The notes below the pieces were generated by a model. It did no database searches. It was not told the DNA's origin and saw only the letters and a list, made by a program, of their open reading frames with translations. A program made the translations under genes and the position numbers. DNA of 64,000 nt from Alphaproteobacteria bacterium (GTDB taxonomy: Bacteria; Pseudomonadota; Alphaproteobacteria; Caulobacterales; Hyphomonadaceae): positions 62,001 to 126,000 of the forward strand of contig JAAEZZ010000004.1 of assembly GCA_018222605.1 (NCBI GenBank). Direction: 5' to 3'. The first letter of the stretch is position 1. Each line of letters opens with the position of its first letter. Of this stretch, positions 43,370 through 51,936 are shown in pieces.

Positions 43370-45961
43370 TCAGGCAGCTTCCTTGCTGGGATTGCCCAGT
43401 TCCTGTTTCACGCGCTCGGCCAGCTGGCGCACGGTGAAGGGTTTCGGCAGGAAGGAGACCGCGCGGTCATCATCCAGCTGCTTTGCGATATCGCGCTCGG
43501 CATAGCCGGAGATGAAGATGACGCGGGCATGGCCCAGCAATTCCTTGGCTTCGCGGATCAGTGTCGGGCCGTCCTTGCCCGGCATGACGACGTCGGAAAT
43601 GACCAGGTCGAAGCTGCACGGATTATCCTCAAGGATCTCCATCGCCTCTTCGCCATCACACGCCTCTTCCACTTCATAGCCACTGGTGCGCAGCAGAGAG
43701 GCGGCAATGCCGCGGACGCCGTCTTCGTCCTCGATAAGCAGGATCCGTCCGCGCCCGGAAATATCCATCGGGCGGCTGCTGACTTTCTCCGTCTGCGTCA
43801 TCTCTACCGGCTCAGGAATTTCCTCAGCCTTCAGAGCAGGCAGATAGATGTGGAACGTGGTGCCTTTGCCCACATTCGACGTGGTGCAGATATAACCGCC
43901 GGACTGTTTGATGATGCCATAGACGGTCGCAAGGCCCAGGCCGGTTCCGACGCCCGCTTCCTTCGTGGTGAAGAAGGGCTGGAAGATCTTGTCCATGACA
44001 TCCTTGGTCATGCCGTGGCCGGTATCTTCCACTTCGATCAGCATGTACTCGCCATCGCTGACAAAGGAGAAGCCCTTTTCCTGCGCTTCCTTGCCTGTAG
44101 AGCGCGCCGTGCGGATCGTCAGCTTGCCGCCATTCTTGTGGGCCAGCATCGCATCGCGCGCATTGGTGGCCAGGTTGAACAGGGCATTTTCCAGCTGGTT
44201 CTTGTCGGCCTTCACATAAGGCACATCGCGGCCATGCTTCACTTCCATCTCGATCCGCTCGTCCAGCAGCTGGCGAAGCAGGATATGGAACTCGCTCATG
44301 AAGTCCGTCACCGCGAAGACTTCGCGCTTGAAGGTCTGCTGACGCGCATAGGCCAGCAGCATCTTGACCAGATCCTTTGCCCGGATCGAGAATTCGTGGA
44401 TCGACTTCAGGTTCGGATAGGACGGGTCGCCCAGCGGATGGCGGACCATCAGCTGTTCATTGTTCAGGATGATCCCCTGCAACACGTTGTTGAAATCATG
44501 CGCAACACCGCCGGCGAGTTGGCCGATAGCCTGCATCTTTTCACCATGCGCGAGGCGCATTTCCAGTTCGCGCTGCTCGGTAATGTCCATGATATAGGCC
44601 ACGGACGGACGGCCTGCGCCATCTAGGGCGACGAACACGTTGACATGTTTCGGTTCACGCCCGGCCAGCCTGAGGGCAACCGGCTTGTCGATGGCATCCA
44701 CCAGCAGACCATGCAGCGCCTCTTCCCCCTCTTCCACCAGGAAGAGGTCAGAGAACTTGCCGCCCGGCGCGCCCTTGCCTTCGGTGATTTCCATCAGCGA
44801 GCGGTTGGAATCCATGATGATCGCACTGTCGACACTGGCACCTTCGAGGCGCACCGCGCCGAACGGGGCATCATCAAACATCGGGTCGCCATCCGGACGC
44901 GGCGGACGCGATGCTGTGGAGACGCGGAAATTGCTGTCTTCGCCTGTGCTCATCACCTGCTGGCTGGCCAGAATGATAGTGCGGCCAGTTGCTTCAGCGC
45001 CCTTGCCGGACCAGGTGGTGATCGCCTGAACCGGACGTTCAACACCATCACGGCCGCGCAGCTGAATGTCCACACGCCCAGCGGCGCCGGACTTGCGGTC
45101 GCGCGCCAGCATCTTCACGAATTCGGGGCGCATGATGTCATCGATGCGAATGTTCTTGGCCGTCTCCGGCAGGCCGAGCATGTCGCGCAGCCAGCCATTG
45201 GCATAAGTGATCGTGCCGTCCGGACGGGCGGCGAAGAAGCCCATCGGCGCATCTTCAACATAGAGAGACTTCAGGTCAGACGCCCCTGTTGCCTCACGGT
45301 CGCCTGCAATCGGGCGAATTCTCCACAGTACTTTTTCGCGCGGCAGCGGAGACACGGTAATTTCGAATTGTGCCGGCACGCGCTCAGGCCCGATCGTGAT
45401 CGGCGGCAGCACTTCACGGCGCGCATGGCCGATCTTGGCATCCTTTGAGAGACGGTAGACAGGCGCGGCAAGCCCCGGATTAGAGCCGAACAGGCGATCT
45501 ACAGTTACAGGTGCCCCTTCGGACTGGCCTACCATCAGCGCCATGCTGGTCAGTTCGCGGTAGGCATTATTGGCCGCGACAGGAGCGCCGCCCTGATCCG
45601 CGATCAGCACAGACTCGTCCAGCGCCTCGATCCAGCTGAAACGGGGCATGGCAGACTGCGCGGCACGCGCGATGGAGCCGCGTTCCGGGAACAGGCCCAG
45701 CATGCGGCCTGCACCGCGTACACTCCACAACAGGAAGACAAGCCCCCCAGACGCCATGGCGATCAACAGAATCGGCCCCGGCGCACCGGACGCGCCTGGC
45801 CAGGCCAGCGCGACGCTCGCCGCTGCAATCGAGATGAGCAGGCAGATCCAGAAACCAAGCTGCATCATGTCAATCTGATTGCTCGCTGACGTTGCACTTG
45901 CCTCGACGGCCAGTTCAAGGTCTTCTGCGGGGGTCGCTTTCGCCTGGTCTGGGGAATCCAT
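43370..45961 (-). CDS. cckA: Cell-cycle hybrid histidine kinase CckA
   Basis: An 863-residue inner-membrane hybrid kinase that feeds ChpT and so controls CtrA and CpdR. The N-terminus has two membrane helices (about 33-56 and 60-82) with almost no periplasmic loop. Two or three PAS-like domains follow (about 105-480; PMGFFAARPDGTITYANGWLRDMLGL and FGAVRLEGASVDSAIIMDSN). The kinase core has His488 in QLAGGVAHDFNNVLQGI, then N-, G1- and G2-boxes (NLATNARDAM, DTGHGM, GTGLGLATVYGI). The C-terminal receiver has phospho-acceptor Asp790 in LVISDVVMPGKDGP. This is the exact CckA layout. The partner chpT lies at the left edge of the window. It has no close operon partners: the flanks are a repeat region and a divergent peptidase gene. 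Confidence 0.96.
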   Translation of the reverse strand: MDSPDQAKATPAEDLELAVEASATSASNQIDMMQLGFWICLLISIAAASVALAWPGASGAPGPILLIAMASGGLVFLLWSVRGAGRMLGLFPERGSIARAAQSAMPRFSWIEALDESVLIADQGGAPVAANNAYRELTSMALMVGQSEGAPVTVDRLFGSNPGLAAPVYRLSKDAKIGHARREVLPPITIGPERVPAQFEITVSPLPREKVLWRIRPIAGDREATGASDLKSLYVEDAPMGFFAARPDGTITYANGWLRDMLGLPETAKNIRIDDIMRPEFVKMLARDRKSGAAGRVDIQLRGRDGVERPVQAITTWSGKGAEATGRTIILASQQVMSTGEDSNFRVSTASRPPRPDGDPMFDDAPFGAVRLEGASVDSAIIMDSNRSLMEITEGKGAPGGKFSDLFLVEEGEEALHGLLVDAIDKPVALRLAGREPKHVNVFVALDGAGRPSVAYIMDITEQRELEMRLAHGEKMQAIGQLAGGVAHDFNNVLQGIILNNEQLMVRHPLGDPSYPNLKSIHEFSIRAKDLVKMLLAYARQQTFKREVFAVTDFMSEFHILLRQLLDERIEMEVKHGRDVPYVKADKNQLENALFNLATNARDAMLAHKNGGKLTIRTARSTGKEAQEKGFSFVSDGEYMLIEVEDTGHGMTKDVMDKIFQPFFTTKEAGVGTGLGLATVYGIIKQSGGYICTTSNVGKGTTFHIYLPALKAEEIPEPVEMTQTEKVSSRPMDISGRGRILLIEDEDGVRGIAASLLRTSGYEVEEACDGEEAMEILEDNPCSFDLVISDVVMPGKDGPTLIREAKELLGHARVIFISGYAERDIAKQLDDDRAVSFLPKPFTVRQLAERVKQELGNPSKEAA

Positions 45962-46163
45962 GGGTCGCTTTACACTCCTACCGCCAGCGCCGAATTTTTC
46001 GCGCTGTTTACTGTACGCCTTCTTCGCTCGGCGTAGCTTGCCGACTCAGACATGACGGAATCCTAGTTTATTCAGTTTCGCACGGCAAAGGTTAATGAAA
46101 GCGAAAAAACCGTTAAGGCAAACAGTAGAAATTACAGAATTCACAGAGCAATCGGGGCACTTC

Positions 46164-48041
46164 ATGAGACAGACTTCCACAGCTATCGCAAGCATTCTTC
46201 TCCTGTCAGCTTGCAGCGGCACGCACATGGCAGAGACCGCCTCGCCGCCCGCACCGCAGGAGAGTGTTCAGGAAGCTGTCGAAACCCAAACCGAGAGCGA
46301 GCGCCTCAACGCCTGGTTCGAGGAGAAATTCCAGGACGCCGCGGCCCGCAGCCCGATGATGCAGACCTATCTCGGCATCAAGACCGATTACGACAAATGG
46401 GATGACATCACAGATGCCCACGCAATCGAAGATCTGGAGATTCAGCGCCAGAACATCGCAGAGATGAAGAGCAATTTCGATTTCGACAAGCTGGATGACC
46501 AGGCCAAGCTCTCATGGCGTCTCGCCGAGTATGAGCTGTCGCGTGCGGAGGCCGCCTTCCCCTATCGGCATTACAGCTACACATTCAACCAGATGTTCGG
46601 CGCCCAGTCCGGCATACCGGCTTTCCTGGTAAACCAGCACCGCGTCGCCAGCCTGTCCGATGCCGAGGCGTATATTTCCCGCCTTGAAGGCGTCAAAGAA
46701 TATCTCGGCCAGAATGTCGAGAATGCAAAATACTCCGTCAGCCAGGGCATCCAGCCGCCGGCTTTCGTGTATCCCTATGTGCTGAGCGATTCTCAGGGCG
46801 TTATCACGGGCTATCCCTTCACCAGCGATATATCTGATGGCAGCGAGGACAGCCCGCTGATGGAAGACTTCCGGGGCAAGGTACAGGCTCTGCTGGACAA
46901 GAATGATATCGACGCAGAAACCGCTTCAGACTTGCTGGATCGCGCAGCAGTGGCTCTGAAAACCTCCGTCGGCCCCGCCTATGAAAACGCCATCGCCGTA
47001 CTGACAGAACAGGCCAAGACGACCACCACGGATGATGGCGCGTGGAAGTTCCCCGACGGGGAAGACTATTACGCAATGCGCCTGAAACAGGTGACGACAA
47101 CGGACAAGAACGCGGCGGAAATTCATCAGTTGGGCCTGGATGAAGTGGCCCGCATCCAGGATGAAATGCGCACCATCATGGAACAGGTGGGCTTTGAGGG
47201 CAGCCTGCAGGATTTCTTCGAATTCATGCGCACCGATGAGCAATTCTACCTGCCGAATACGGATGAAGGCCGCGCGCAATATCTCAGCGAAGCGACTGAA
47301 ATCATCGACGGCATGAAGGCGGATCTGCCGAGTGTTTTCAACACATTCCCCAAGGCGGACATGATCGTCAAAGCGGTTGAGCCCTTCCGCGAGAAGTCTG
47401 CCGGCAAGGCCTTCTATTCCCGCCCCGCCCCGGATGGCAGCCGCCCCGGAATCTATTACGCAAACCTGTATCGCATGCAGGATATGCCGACCTATCAGAT
47501 GCAGGCGCTGGCCTTCCATGAGGGCATTCCTGGCCACCACATGCAGATTGCCATCGCACAGGAGCTGGAAGGCATTCCCAGCTTCCGCAAGTTTGGCGGC
47601 TATACAGCCTTCAGTGAGGGCTGGGGCCTCTATTCAGAATTTCTGCCCAAGGAAATGGGGTACTACTCAGACCCATATGATGATTTTGGCCGCCTCGCGA
47701 TGGAGATCTGGCGGGCCGCACGTCTGGTGGTCGACACCGGTATCCACGACAAGAAATGGACGCGCGAACAGGCGATCCAGTATCTGATGGACAATACACC
47801 AAACCCCGAAGGCGACGCACGCAAGGCGATTGAGCGCTATATCGTGATGCCAGGCCAGGCAACGGCCTACAAGATCGGCATGCTGAAGATCATAGAACTG
47901 CGCGAACATGCCAAGGATGAACTGGGAGACCAGTTCGATATTCGCGAATTCCATGATGTTGTTCTGAAGGATGGCGCCGTGCCGCTTCAGATCCTGGAAG
48001 AGAATGTCGAAGCCTGGATCGACGAGAAAAAGGACGCATGA
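46164..48041 (+). CDS. DUF885 family zinc metallopeptidase-like lipoprotein
   Basis: A 625-residue exported protein. I start at the ATG at 46164 because it opens a lipoprotein signal, MRQTSTAIASILLLSAC, with lipobox LSAC and acylated Cys17; the frame from 46095 adds a charged, non-signal leader. The DUF885 body contains the gluzincin-type motif ALAFHEGIPGHHMQIAIAQEL, where HE..GHH supplies zinc ligands and catalytic Glu, and a downstream AFSEGWGLYSEFL Glu ligand. The family is distantly related to M3/M32 peptidases, and substrates are unknown. Its stop overlaps the start of the YceI gene by four bases, so the two lipoproteins are made together. Confidence 0.88.
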   Translation: MRQTSTAIASILLLSACSGTHMAETASPPAPQESVQEAVETQTESERLNAWFEEKFQDAAARSPMMQTYLGIKTDYDKWDDITDAHAIEDLEIQRQNIAEMKSNFDFDKLDDQAKLSWRLAEYELSRAEAAFPYRHYSYTFNQMFGAQSGIPAFLVNQHRVASLSDAEAYISRLEGVKEYLGQNVENAKYSVSQGIQPPAFVYPYVLSDSQGVITGYPFTSDISDGSEDSPLMEDFRGKVQALLDKNDIDAETASDLLDRAAVALKTSVGPAYENAIAVLTEQAKTTTTDDGAWKFPDGEDYYAMRLKQVTTTDKNAAEIHQLGLDEVARIQDEMRTIMEQVGFEGSLQDFFEFMRTDEQFYLPNTDEGRAQYLSEATEIIDGMKADLPSVFNTFPKADMIVKAVEPFREKSAGKAFYSRPAPDGSRPGIYYANLYRMQDMPTYQMQALAFHEGIPGHHMQIAIAQELEGIPSFRKFGGYTAFSEGWGLYSEFLPKEMGYYSDPYDDFGRLAMEIWRAARLVVDTGIHDKKWTREQAIQYLMDNTPNPEGDARKAIERYIVMPGQATAYKIGMLKIIELREHAKDELGDQFDIREFHDVVLKDGAVPLQILEENVEAWIDEKKDA

Positions 48042-48691
48042 GAATGACCGCGCGCAGACTGACCTGGCTGGGACTTGCAACAGCGAGCTTATGGGCTCTG
48101 TCTGCGTGCACCTCTGTCGTTGCCCCTTTCCTGAAGCCGGATGTTGAGACAGAAACCATCCAGATGAAAGGAGGCAATTGGCAGCTTGATCCGGCCCATG
48201 CCTCCCTGCTCTTCAAGATCAACCACCTGGATTTCTCCACCTATGTGGGGCGTTTTGACCGCTTCGACGTGACGCTGAAGGGAGACCCCAAGCATCCCGA
48301 AGACGCCATGCTGGAAGCCATTATAGACATGACGTCGCTCGACATCGCCAATGACGATTTCGCGCAGACCCTGATGGGGCCCGACTGGTTTGATGCCGCG
48401 CATTACCCCCAGGCCCGGTTCCAGTCGACACGGATCATCCGGACCGGTGAGACAACGGCCGATGTCGAAGGTGTTCTCACTCTGCACGGCCGGTCCGCGC
48501 CGATCACCTTGTCAGTCAAGTTCAATGGCTCCGGCTACGACCGGCTGCGCGGAGCAGATGTTGCCGGCTTTTCCATTCGCGGAAACATCGACCGCACCGA
48601 ATTCGGGGTCAGCAAATTCAGCGGATTGCTGGCCGACATGGTACATCTGGAAATCGAAGCGGAACTGTTACGCAAGCCTGACGTATCTTGA
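48038..48691 (+). CDS. YceI family lipoprotein
   Basis: A 217-residue YceI-domain protein with a lipoprotein signal (LTWLGLATASLWALSAC; acylated Cys24). The lipocalin-like barrel is recognised by WQLDPAHASLLFKINHLDFSTYVGRFDRFD, DFAQTLMGPDWFDAAHYPQARFQST and GVLTLHGRSAPITLSVKFNG. Members bind polyprenoid or other lipophilic molecules in the periplasm. The ATG overlaps the stop of the DUF885 gene (ATGA). The joint presence of an exported metallopeptidase and a lipid-binding lipoprotein suggests an envelope role, but no direct function can be given. Confidence 0.93.
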   Translation: MRMTARRLTWLGLATASLWALSACTSVVAPFLKPDVETETIQMKGGNWQLDPAHASLLFKINHLDFSTYVGRFDRFDVTLKGDPKHPEDAMLEAIIDMTSLDIANDDFAQTLMGPDWFDAAHYPQARFQSTRIIRTGETTADVEGVLTLHGRSAPITLSVKFNGSGYDRLRGADVAGFSIRGNIDRTEFGVSKFSGLLADMVHLEIEAELLRKPDVS

Positions 48692-48703
48692 TCTGATGCG
48701 CAT

Positions 48704-48736
48704 CTCCCCTCACAGGGGGAGCTGACACTATTTTTT
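48704..48736 (+). terminator. Possible terminator after the YceI gene
   Basis: CTCCCC (48704-48709) pairs with GGGGAG (48716-48721), with T6 at about 48731-48736. The gap between stem and T tract (9 bases) is longer than normal, so termination may be partial. Confidence 0.4.
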
Positions 48737-48750
48737 ACGGGAGACGATGA

Positions 48751-49767
48751 ATGCTGGGTGAGGTTATTGCGGAAGTCTTCACGGTATCAGGCTTGTTCAC
48801 ATTACTGATGCTGTTGATGCTTCAGGCCGTTCTGGGCTTTGACAACCTCCTCTACATTTCCATCGAATCCAAACGCGTGGGCGAGGCCAAGGCGCCCATG
48901 GTGCGCCGCTGGGGCATTGGCCTCGCCGTCGTCTTCCGGATCATTCTTCTGTTCGTCATCGTGGCGCTCTTCGATGCCCTGTCGGAGCCTCTGTTCGGCT
49001 TCCACATGCCGGGCTTTTTCGAAGGGGAGTTCACCTTTCAGGGCCTGATCACATTGGCAGGCGGAGCCTTCATCATCTACACGGCGATCAAGGAAATCTC
49101 CCACATGCTCACCGTGGAACACATCGAGCATAGCGAGGGCGACAAATCCAAATCCGTCATGCAGGCCATCCTGCTGATCGTGGCCATGAACATGGTTTTC
49201 TCCTTCGACTCGATCCTGTCAGCCATGGCCATTGCCAATGTGGAGATTGCCAAGATCGTCAATGCGGCTGGCGAAACGCTCGGCACGTTCAAGGGCACCG
49301 TGACAGACTGCAAGGCCGCGCTGATCTCCTCCCCCATCCCGGACGCTGTGGGGTGCCGCCCTGGCAAGGACTATCAAGTCTGGCTGATGGCCATCGCCAT
49401 TATTGTGTCAGGGGTCGTGATGGCCCTGATGGCAGATGCCGTGGCCAACTTCCTGAAGAAGAACCGCATGTATGAGGTGCTCGGCCTGTTCATCCTGTTC
49501 CTGGTCGGCGTTCTGCTTGTCACGGAAGGTGCGCACCTGTCCCACATGGTCCTGTTCACCTACACGATCGAAGCGATGTCCAAATCGTCCTTCTACCTGG
49601 TGATCTTCGTTCTGGTGGTAACAGACATTATTTCCAGCAAATACCAGAAGCGCCTCTGGGCGCAGAAGGAAGCGGAGATCCTTGGCGGGGGTACCGAGCA
49701 AGCCTCTCGTGAGGGCGCACAGGCACATATGGACCGCAACACGTCGCCCAAGCCCGCTCAAAGCTGA
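48751..49767 (+). CDS. TerC family integral membrane protein
   Basis: A 338-residue membrane protein with seven to nine helices. TerC/Alx motifs are clear: LMLQAVLGFDNLLYISIESKR with an intramembrane Asp, and the second-half VAMNMVFSFDSILSAMAIAN with its paired Asp. These acidic residues are thought to handle Mn2+ or other metals; TerC-type proteins assist metal loading of exported proteins and manganese efflux. There is an unusual hydrophilic insert between the halves (VNAAGETLGTFKGTVTDCKAALISSPIPDAVGCRPGKDY) with two Cys residues that should face the periplasm. The last 30 residues are a soluble tail. Converges with fliM (nine bases apart). Confidence 0.88.
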   Translation: MLGEVIAEVFTVSGLFTLLMLLMLQAVLGFDNLLYISIESKRVGEAKAPMVRRWGIGLAVVFRIILLFVIVALFDALSEPLFGFHMPGFFEGEFTFQGLITLAGGAFIIYTAIKEISHMLTVEHIEHSEGDKSKSVMQAILLIVAMNMVFSFDSILSAMAIANVEIAKIVNAAGETLGTFKGTVTDCKAALISSPIPDAVGCRPGKDYQVWLMAIAIIVSGVVMALMADAVANFLKKNRMYEVLGLFILFLVGVLLVTEGAHLSHMVLFTYTIEAMSKSSFYLVIFVLVVTDIISSKYQKRLWAQKEAEILGGGTEQASREGAQAHMDRNTSPKPAQS

Positions 49768-49776
49768 AGGGCGGTA

Positions 49777-50898
49777 CTAGCGCAGGATTTGTGTACGGCG
49801 CGTGATACGCAGCGCCATGCGATTGCCCTTGCGGCCAATCTGGCCTTCTGCAGCCACCGGGCCATCACGCCCGCCGGTCAGCAATTCCACGGGCTGATCC
49901 GCCGGCACACCCAGAAGCAGGGTTGATCCCGCTTTCAAATTTGCCAGACGCGACATCGGCACACTGAGAGAGGCAATGCGGGCTGTCAGCACAGCCGTCA
50001 TGGCCGCAGGCGCAGCCTTTGGTTCCGGAGTGGTCTCAACCGGCGCGCTTTCAGCCTGCACGGTTCTTGTCCTGGCCGCTGGTGCCTCACTCGCATCAAA
50101 CAGATCATCTTCTGCCAGGATCAGGCGGGCCGTCATGCGAACCGTCTCCACCCGCACATCCAGATCCAGAATGGAGGCATCTCCAGGATTGGCGAGGGCC
50201 GCCGCAAATTCTTCATCCGTCTCGATACGCGCAAAGCGCAAGGCCGGCGCGATGGCCGGTCCCAGGGGGCGCACAAGTGCTTCCAGAAGCGCCGTATCCA
50301 GCAGGGTCAGCTGACGGACGCGCTCTTCCTGTTCGCCCTGCCCTCCCGGCTTTCCGCCGCAGGCTGTTTCGATCAGGGCACTGACCAGCGGCGCGCTCAG
50401 CACCATCATGGCGGCAATCTCGCCGCCCGGCGCGGCAAAGCAGGCAATCGCGGAGCCAGCCGGGGCTGATCCCGGATAAAGCGCCTGGTCAAAGCTTCCG
50501 GTTGAGCCCGCACGCACTGTTGCCGCCGCTTTCAATCCACAGCCATCGCGCAATGCCAGAGACAGGCGCGCAGCCAGGCGGCGCGCCTCTTCGGAAATAT
50601 CCGCCGCGACCGGCGCTGCAGCAACAGGGCGCAGCCTTGGCTGTGCAGGGGGCTCAAAGTCAGGAATTGGCTTGTCGCTGGTGACTTCCGGCTCTTCCGG
50701 AATATCCGGCATGTCATCCAGATTGGGGCGCAACAGGGCTTCAATCTCGGCCGGGCTCAGCACGCCGCGTGAGGTCGGCAGCGGCCTCTCCGGTGAAATC
50801 GGCTCAAACGTGGTCGGCATGTCCAGCATGATGTCTGCCTCACGTCTTGGAGACATGTCCCATCCGTCATCGGCGGCGAGAGGCAAGGTGGAAGGCAT
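49777..50898 (-). CDS. FliM-like flagellar motor switch protein (atypical)
   Basis: A switch-complex protein of the FliM/FliN (SpoA) family. The CheY-P-binding peptide is visible as GVLSPAEIEALLRP; a degenerate CheC-like middle domain follows, and a C-terminal SpoA domain ends the protein (VLTARIASLSVPMSRLANLKAGSTLLLGVPADQPVELLTGG). An Ala/Pro-rich linker precedes the SpoA domain. The open frame reaches 51054, but the first part is AT-rich, promoter-like and contains a CtrA-like box, so I use an internal ATG at 50896-50898 (373 residues, a normal FliM length). ATGs at 50997 and 50829 are alternatives; the last has GAGG in front. No other structural flagellar genes adjoin it, although flbT lies 3.3 kb away. 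Confidence 0.75.
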   Translation of the reverse strand: MPSTLPLAADDGWDMSPRREADIMLDMPTTFEPISPERPLPTSRGVLSPAEIEALLRPNLDDMPDIPEEPEVTSDKPIPDFEPPAQPRLRPVAAAPVAADISEEARRLAARLSLALRDGCGLKAAATVRAGSTGSFDQALYPGSAPAGSAIACFAAPGGEIAAMMVLSAPLVSALIETACGGKPGGQGEQEERVRQLTLLDTALLEALVRPLGPAIAPALRFARIETDEEFAAALANPGDASILDLDVRVETVRMTARLILAEDDLFDASEAPAARTRTVQAESAPVETTPEPKAAPAAMTAVLTARIASLSVPMSRLANLKAGSTLLLGVPADQPVELLTGGRDGPVAAEGQIGRKGNRMALRITRRTQILR

Positions 50899-50948
50899 GT
50901 GAATATCAGCCGGGTCCTGTGTGAATCTCTTTTTTGCGCCTGATACGG

Positions 50949-50963
50949 TTAACGACTGGTTAG
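50949..50963 (-). promoter_or_regulatory. CtrA-like box upstream of fliM
   Basis: On the minus strand CTAA-N7-TTAACC differs by one base from the CtrA consensus TTAA-N7-TTAAC. It lies about 50 bases upstream of the chosen fliM start, a normal CtrA distance. fliM is a CtrA-controlled class II gene in Caulobacter. Confidence 0.4.
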
Positions 50964-51167
50964 TAATTTCCCGCCTGCTGCGGCTCTCATCAGTCATTGA
51001 AAGGTCTCTGGATCGTTCGGCATTAACAACGAAGCACTTATTGTTAAATATCACACTTCGTCGTTAAGGCCTTGATTACCATGCTGTAAGACATCGTTTG
51101 GACCTTCATGCCATGATGTCTTCAACGCATGAGGCGTCAAGCATATCTGCCGAAGCGTTGGGCTGAT

Positions 51168-51213
51168 GAAAAAACGGCGGTGATCCTTTTCGGGGTCACC
51201 GCCGTTATCTTTT
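51168..51213. terminator. Intrinsic terminator after dksA
   Basis: ACGGCGGTGA (51174-51183) pairs with TCACCGCCGT (51196-51205). On the minus strand it is followed by T6 (complement of 51169-51174 region) and ends dksA; on the plus strand ATCTTTTC follows, so it is bidirectional. Confidence 0.88.
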
Positions 51214-51238
51214 CAACGCTGCAGGAGCGGCCTGTGGA

Positions 51239-51655
51239 TCAATCGTCGCGCAGGGTACGCTCTTTGCGCTCATGACGTTCCTGGGCTTCCAGGCTGAGCG
51301 TGGCTGTCGGCCGTGCTTCGAGACGGCGCAGGCTGATCGGCTCGCCCGTCACTTCGCAATAGCCATAGGAGCCATCATCAATCCGGCGCAACGCAGCATC
51401 GATCTTGGAGATCAGCTTGCGCTGACGATCCCGCGTCCGCAGCTCCAACGCCTTATCGCTTTCCGCCGAAGCTCGATCCACGATATCCGGGAGTGAGCCA
51501 GACTCATCCTGCAGATTGTTGATGGTCTGCTTTGCACCATCAAGGATGTCGGCTTTCCAGGTTTCGAGCAGCTTCCGGAAGTAGGCGAGCTGACGCTCAT
51601 TCATGAAGTCCTCGTCCTCCGAGGGGCGATAGTCGTCCGAGAGGTCAACACTCAT
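51239..51655 (-). CDS. dksA: DksA family RNA polymerase-binding regulator (one-cysteine form)
   Basis: Binds the RNA polymerase secondary channel and, with ppGpp, adjusts transcription during starvation. I start at the ATG at 51653-51655 (138 residues: MSVDLSDDYRPSEDEDFMNE), behind AAGG; the longer frame to 51763 has an unrelated leader. Coiled-coil helices (ERQLAYFRKLLETWKADILDGAKQTI ... DRASAESDKALELRTRDRQRKLISKIDAALRRI) carry the acidic tip. The C-terminal zinc-finger region reads YGYCEVTGEPISLRRLEARPTATLSLEAQERHE: only the first of four zinc Cys is retained, the others being Thr, Ser and Ala. Such C-T-S-A forms occur in alphaproteobacteria and fold without zinc. A terminator follows; single-gene unit. 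Confidence 0.94.
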   Translation of the reverse strand: MSVDLSDDYRPSEDEDFMNERQLAYFRKLLETWKADILDGAKQTINNLQDESGSLPDIVDRASAESDKALELRTRDRQRKLISKIDAALRRIDDGSYGYCEVTGEPISLRRLEARPTATLSLEAQERHERKERTLRDD

Positions 51656-51936
51656 CGCTTCACACCTTAACTCTGTTTGGGGGCGGATATAGAACGCCCA
51701 GCGATTCACTGCAATCGTTCTTGCTGTGTAATTTTTGTCAATGTTTTCAGACAATTGCGGCAAAAACGTGTATTTTCTTAAAGAATATTACCAATCTTCC
51801 ACTGGTTTATTCCCGCTTTGACCTGCAATTTACAGGCCGGGACTTGATCTTTAGGGCGACGACGCGCTCTATGATCCTTCGTCCAAAACTCAGCCGATTG
51901 ATGGTTTCAGCGTAGATGCCCCGACGCCGGAAAACT

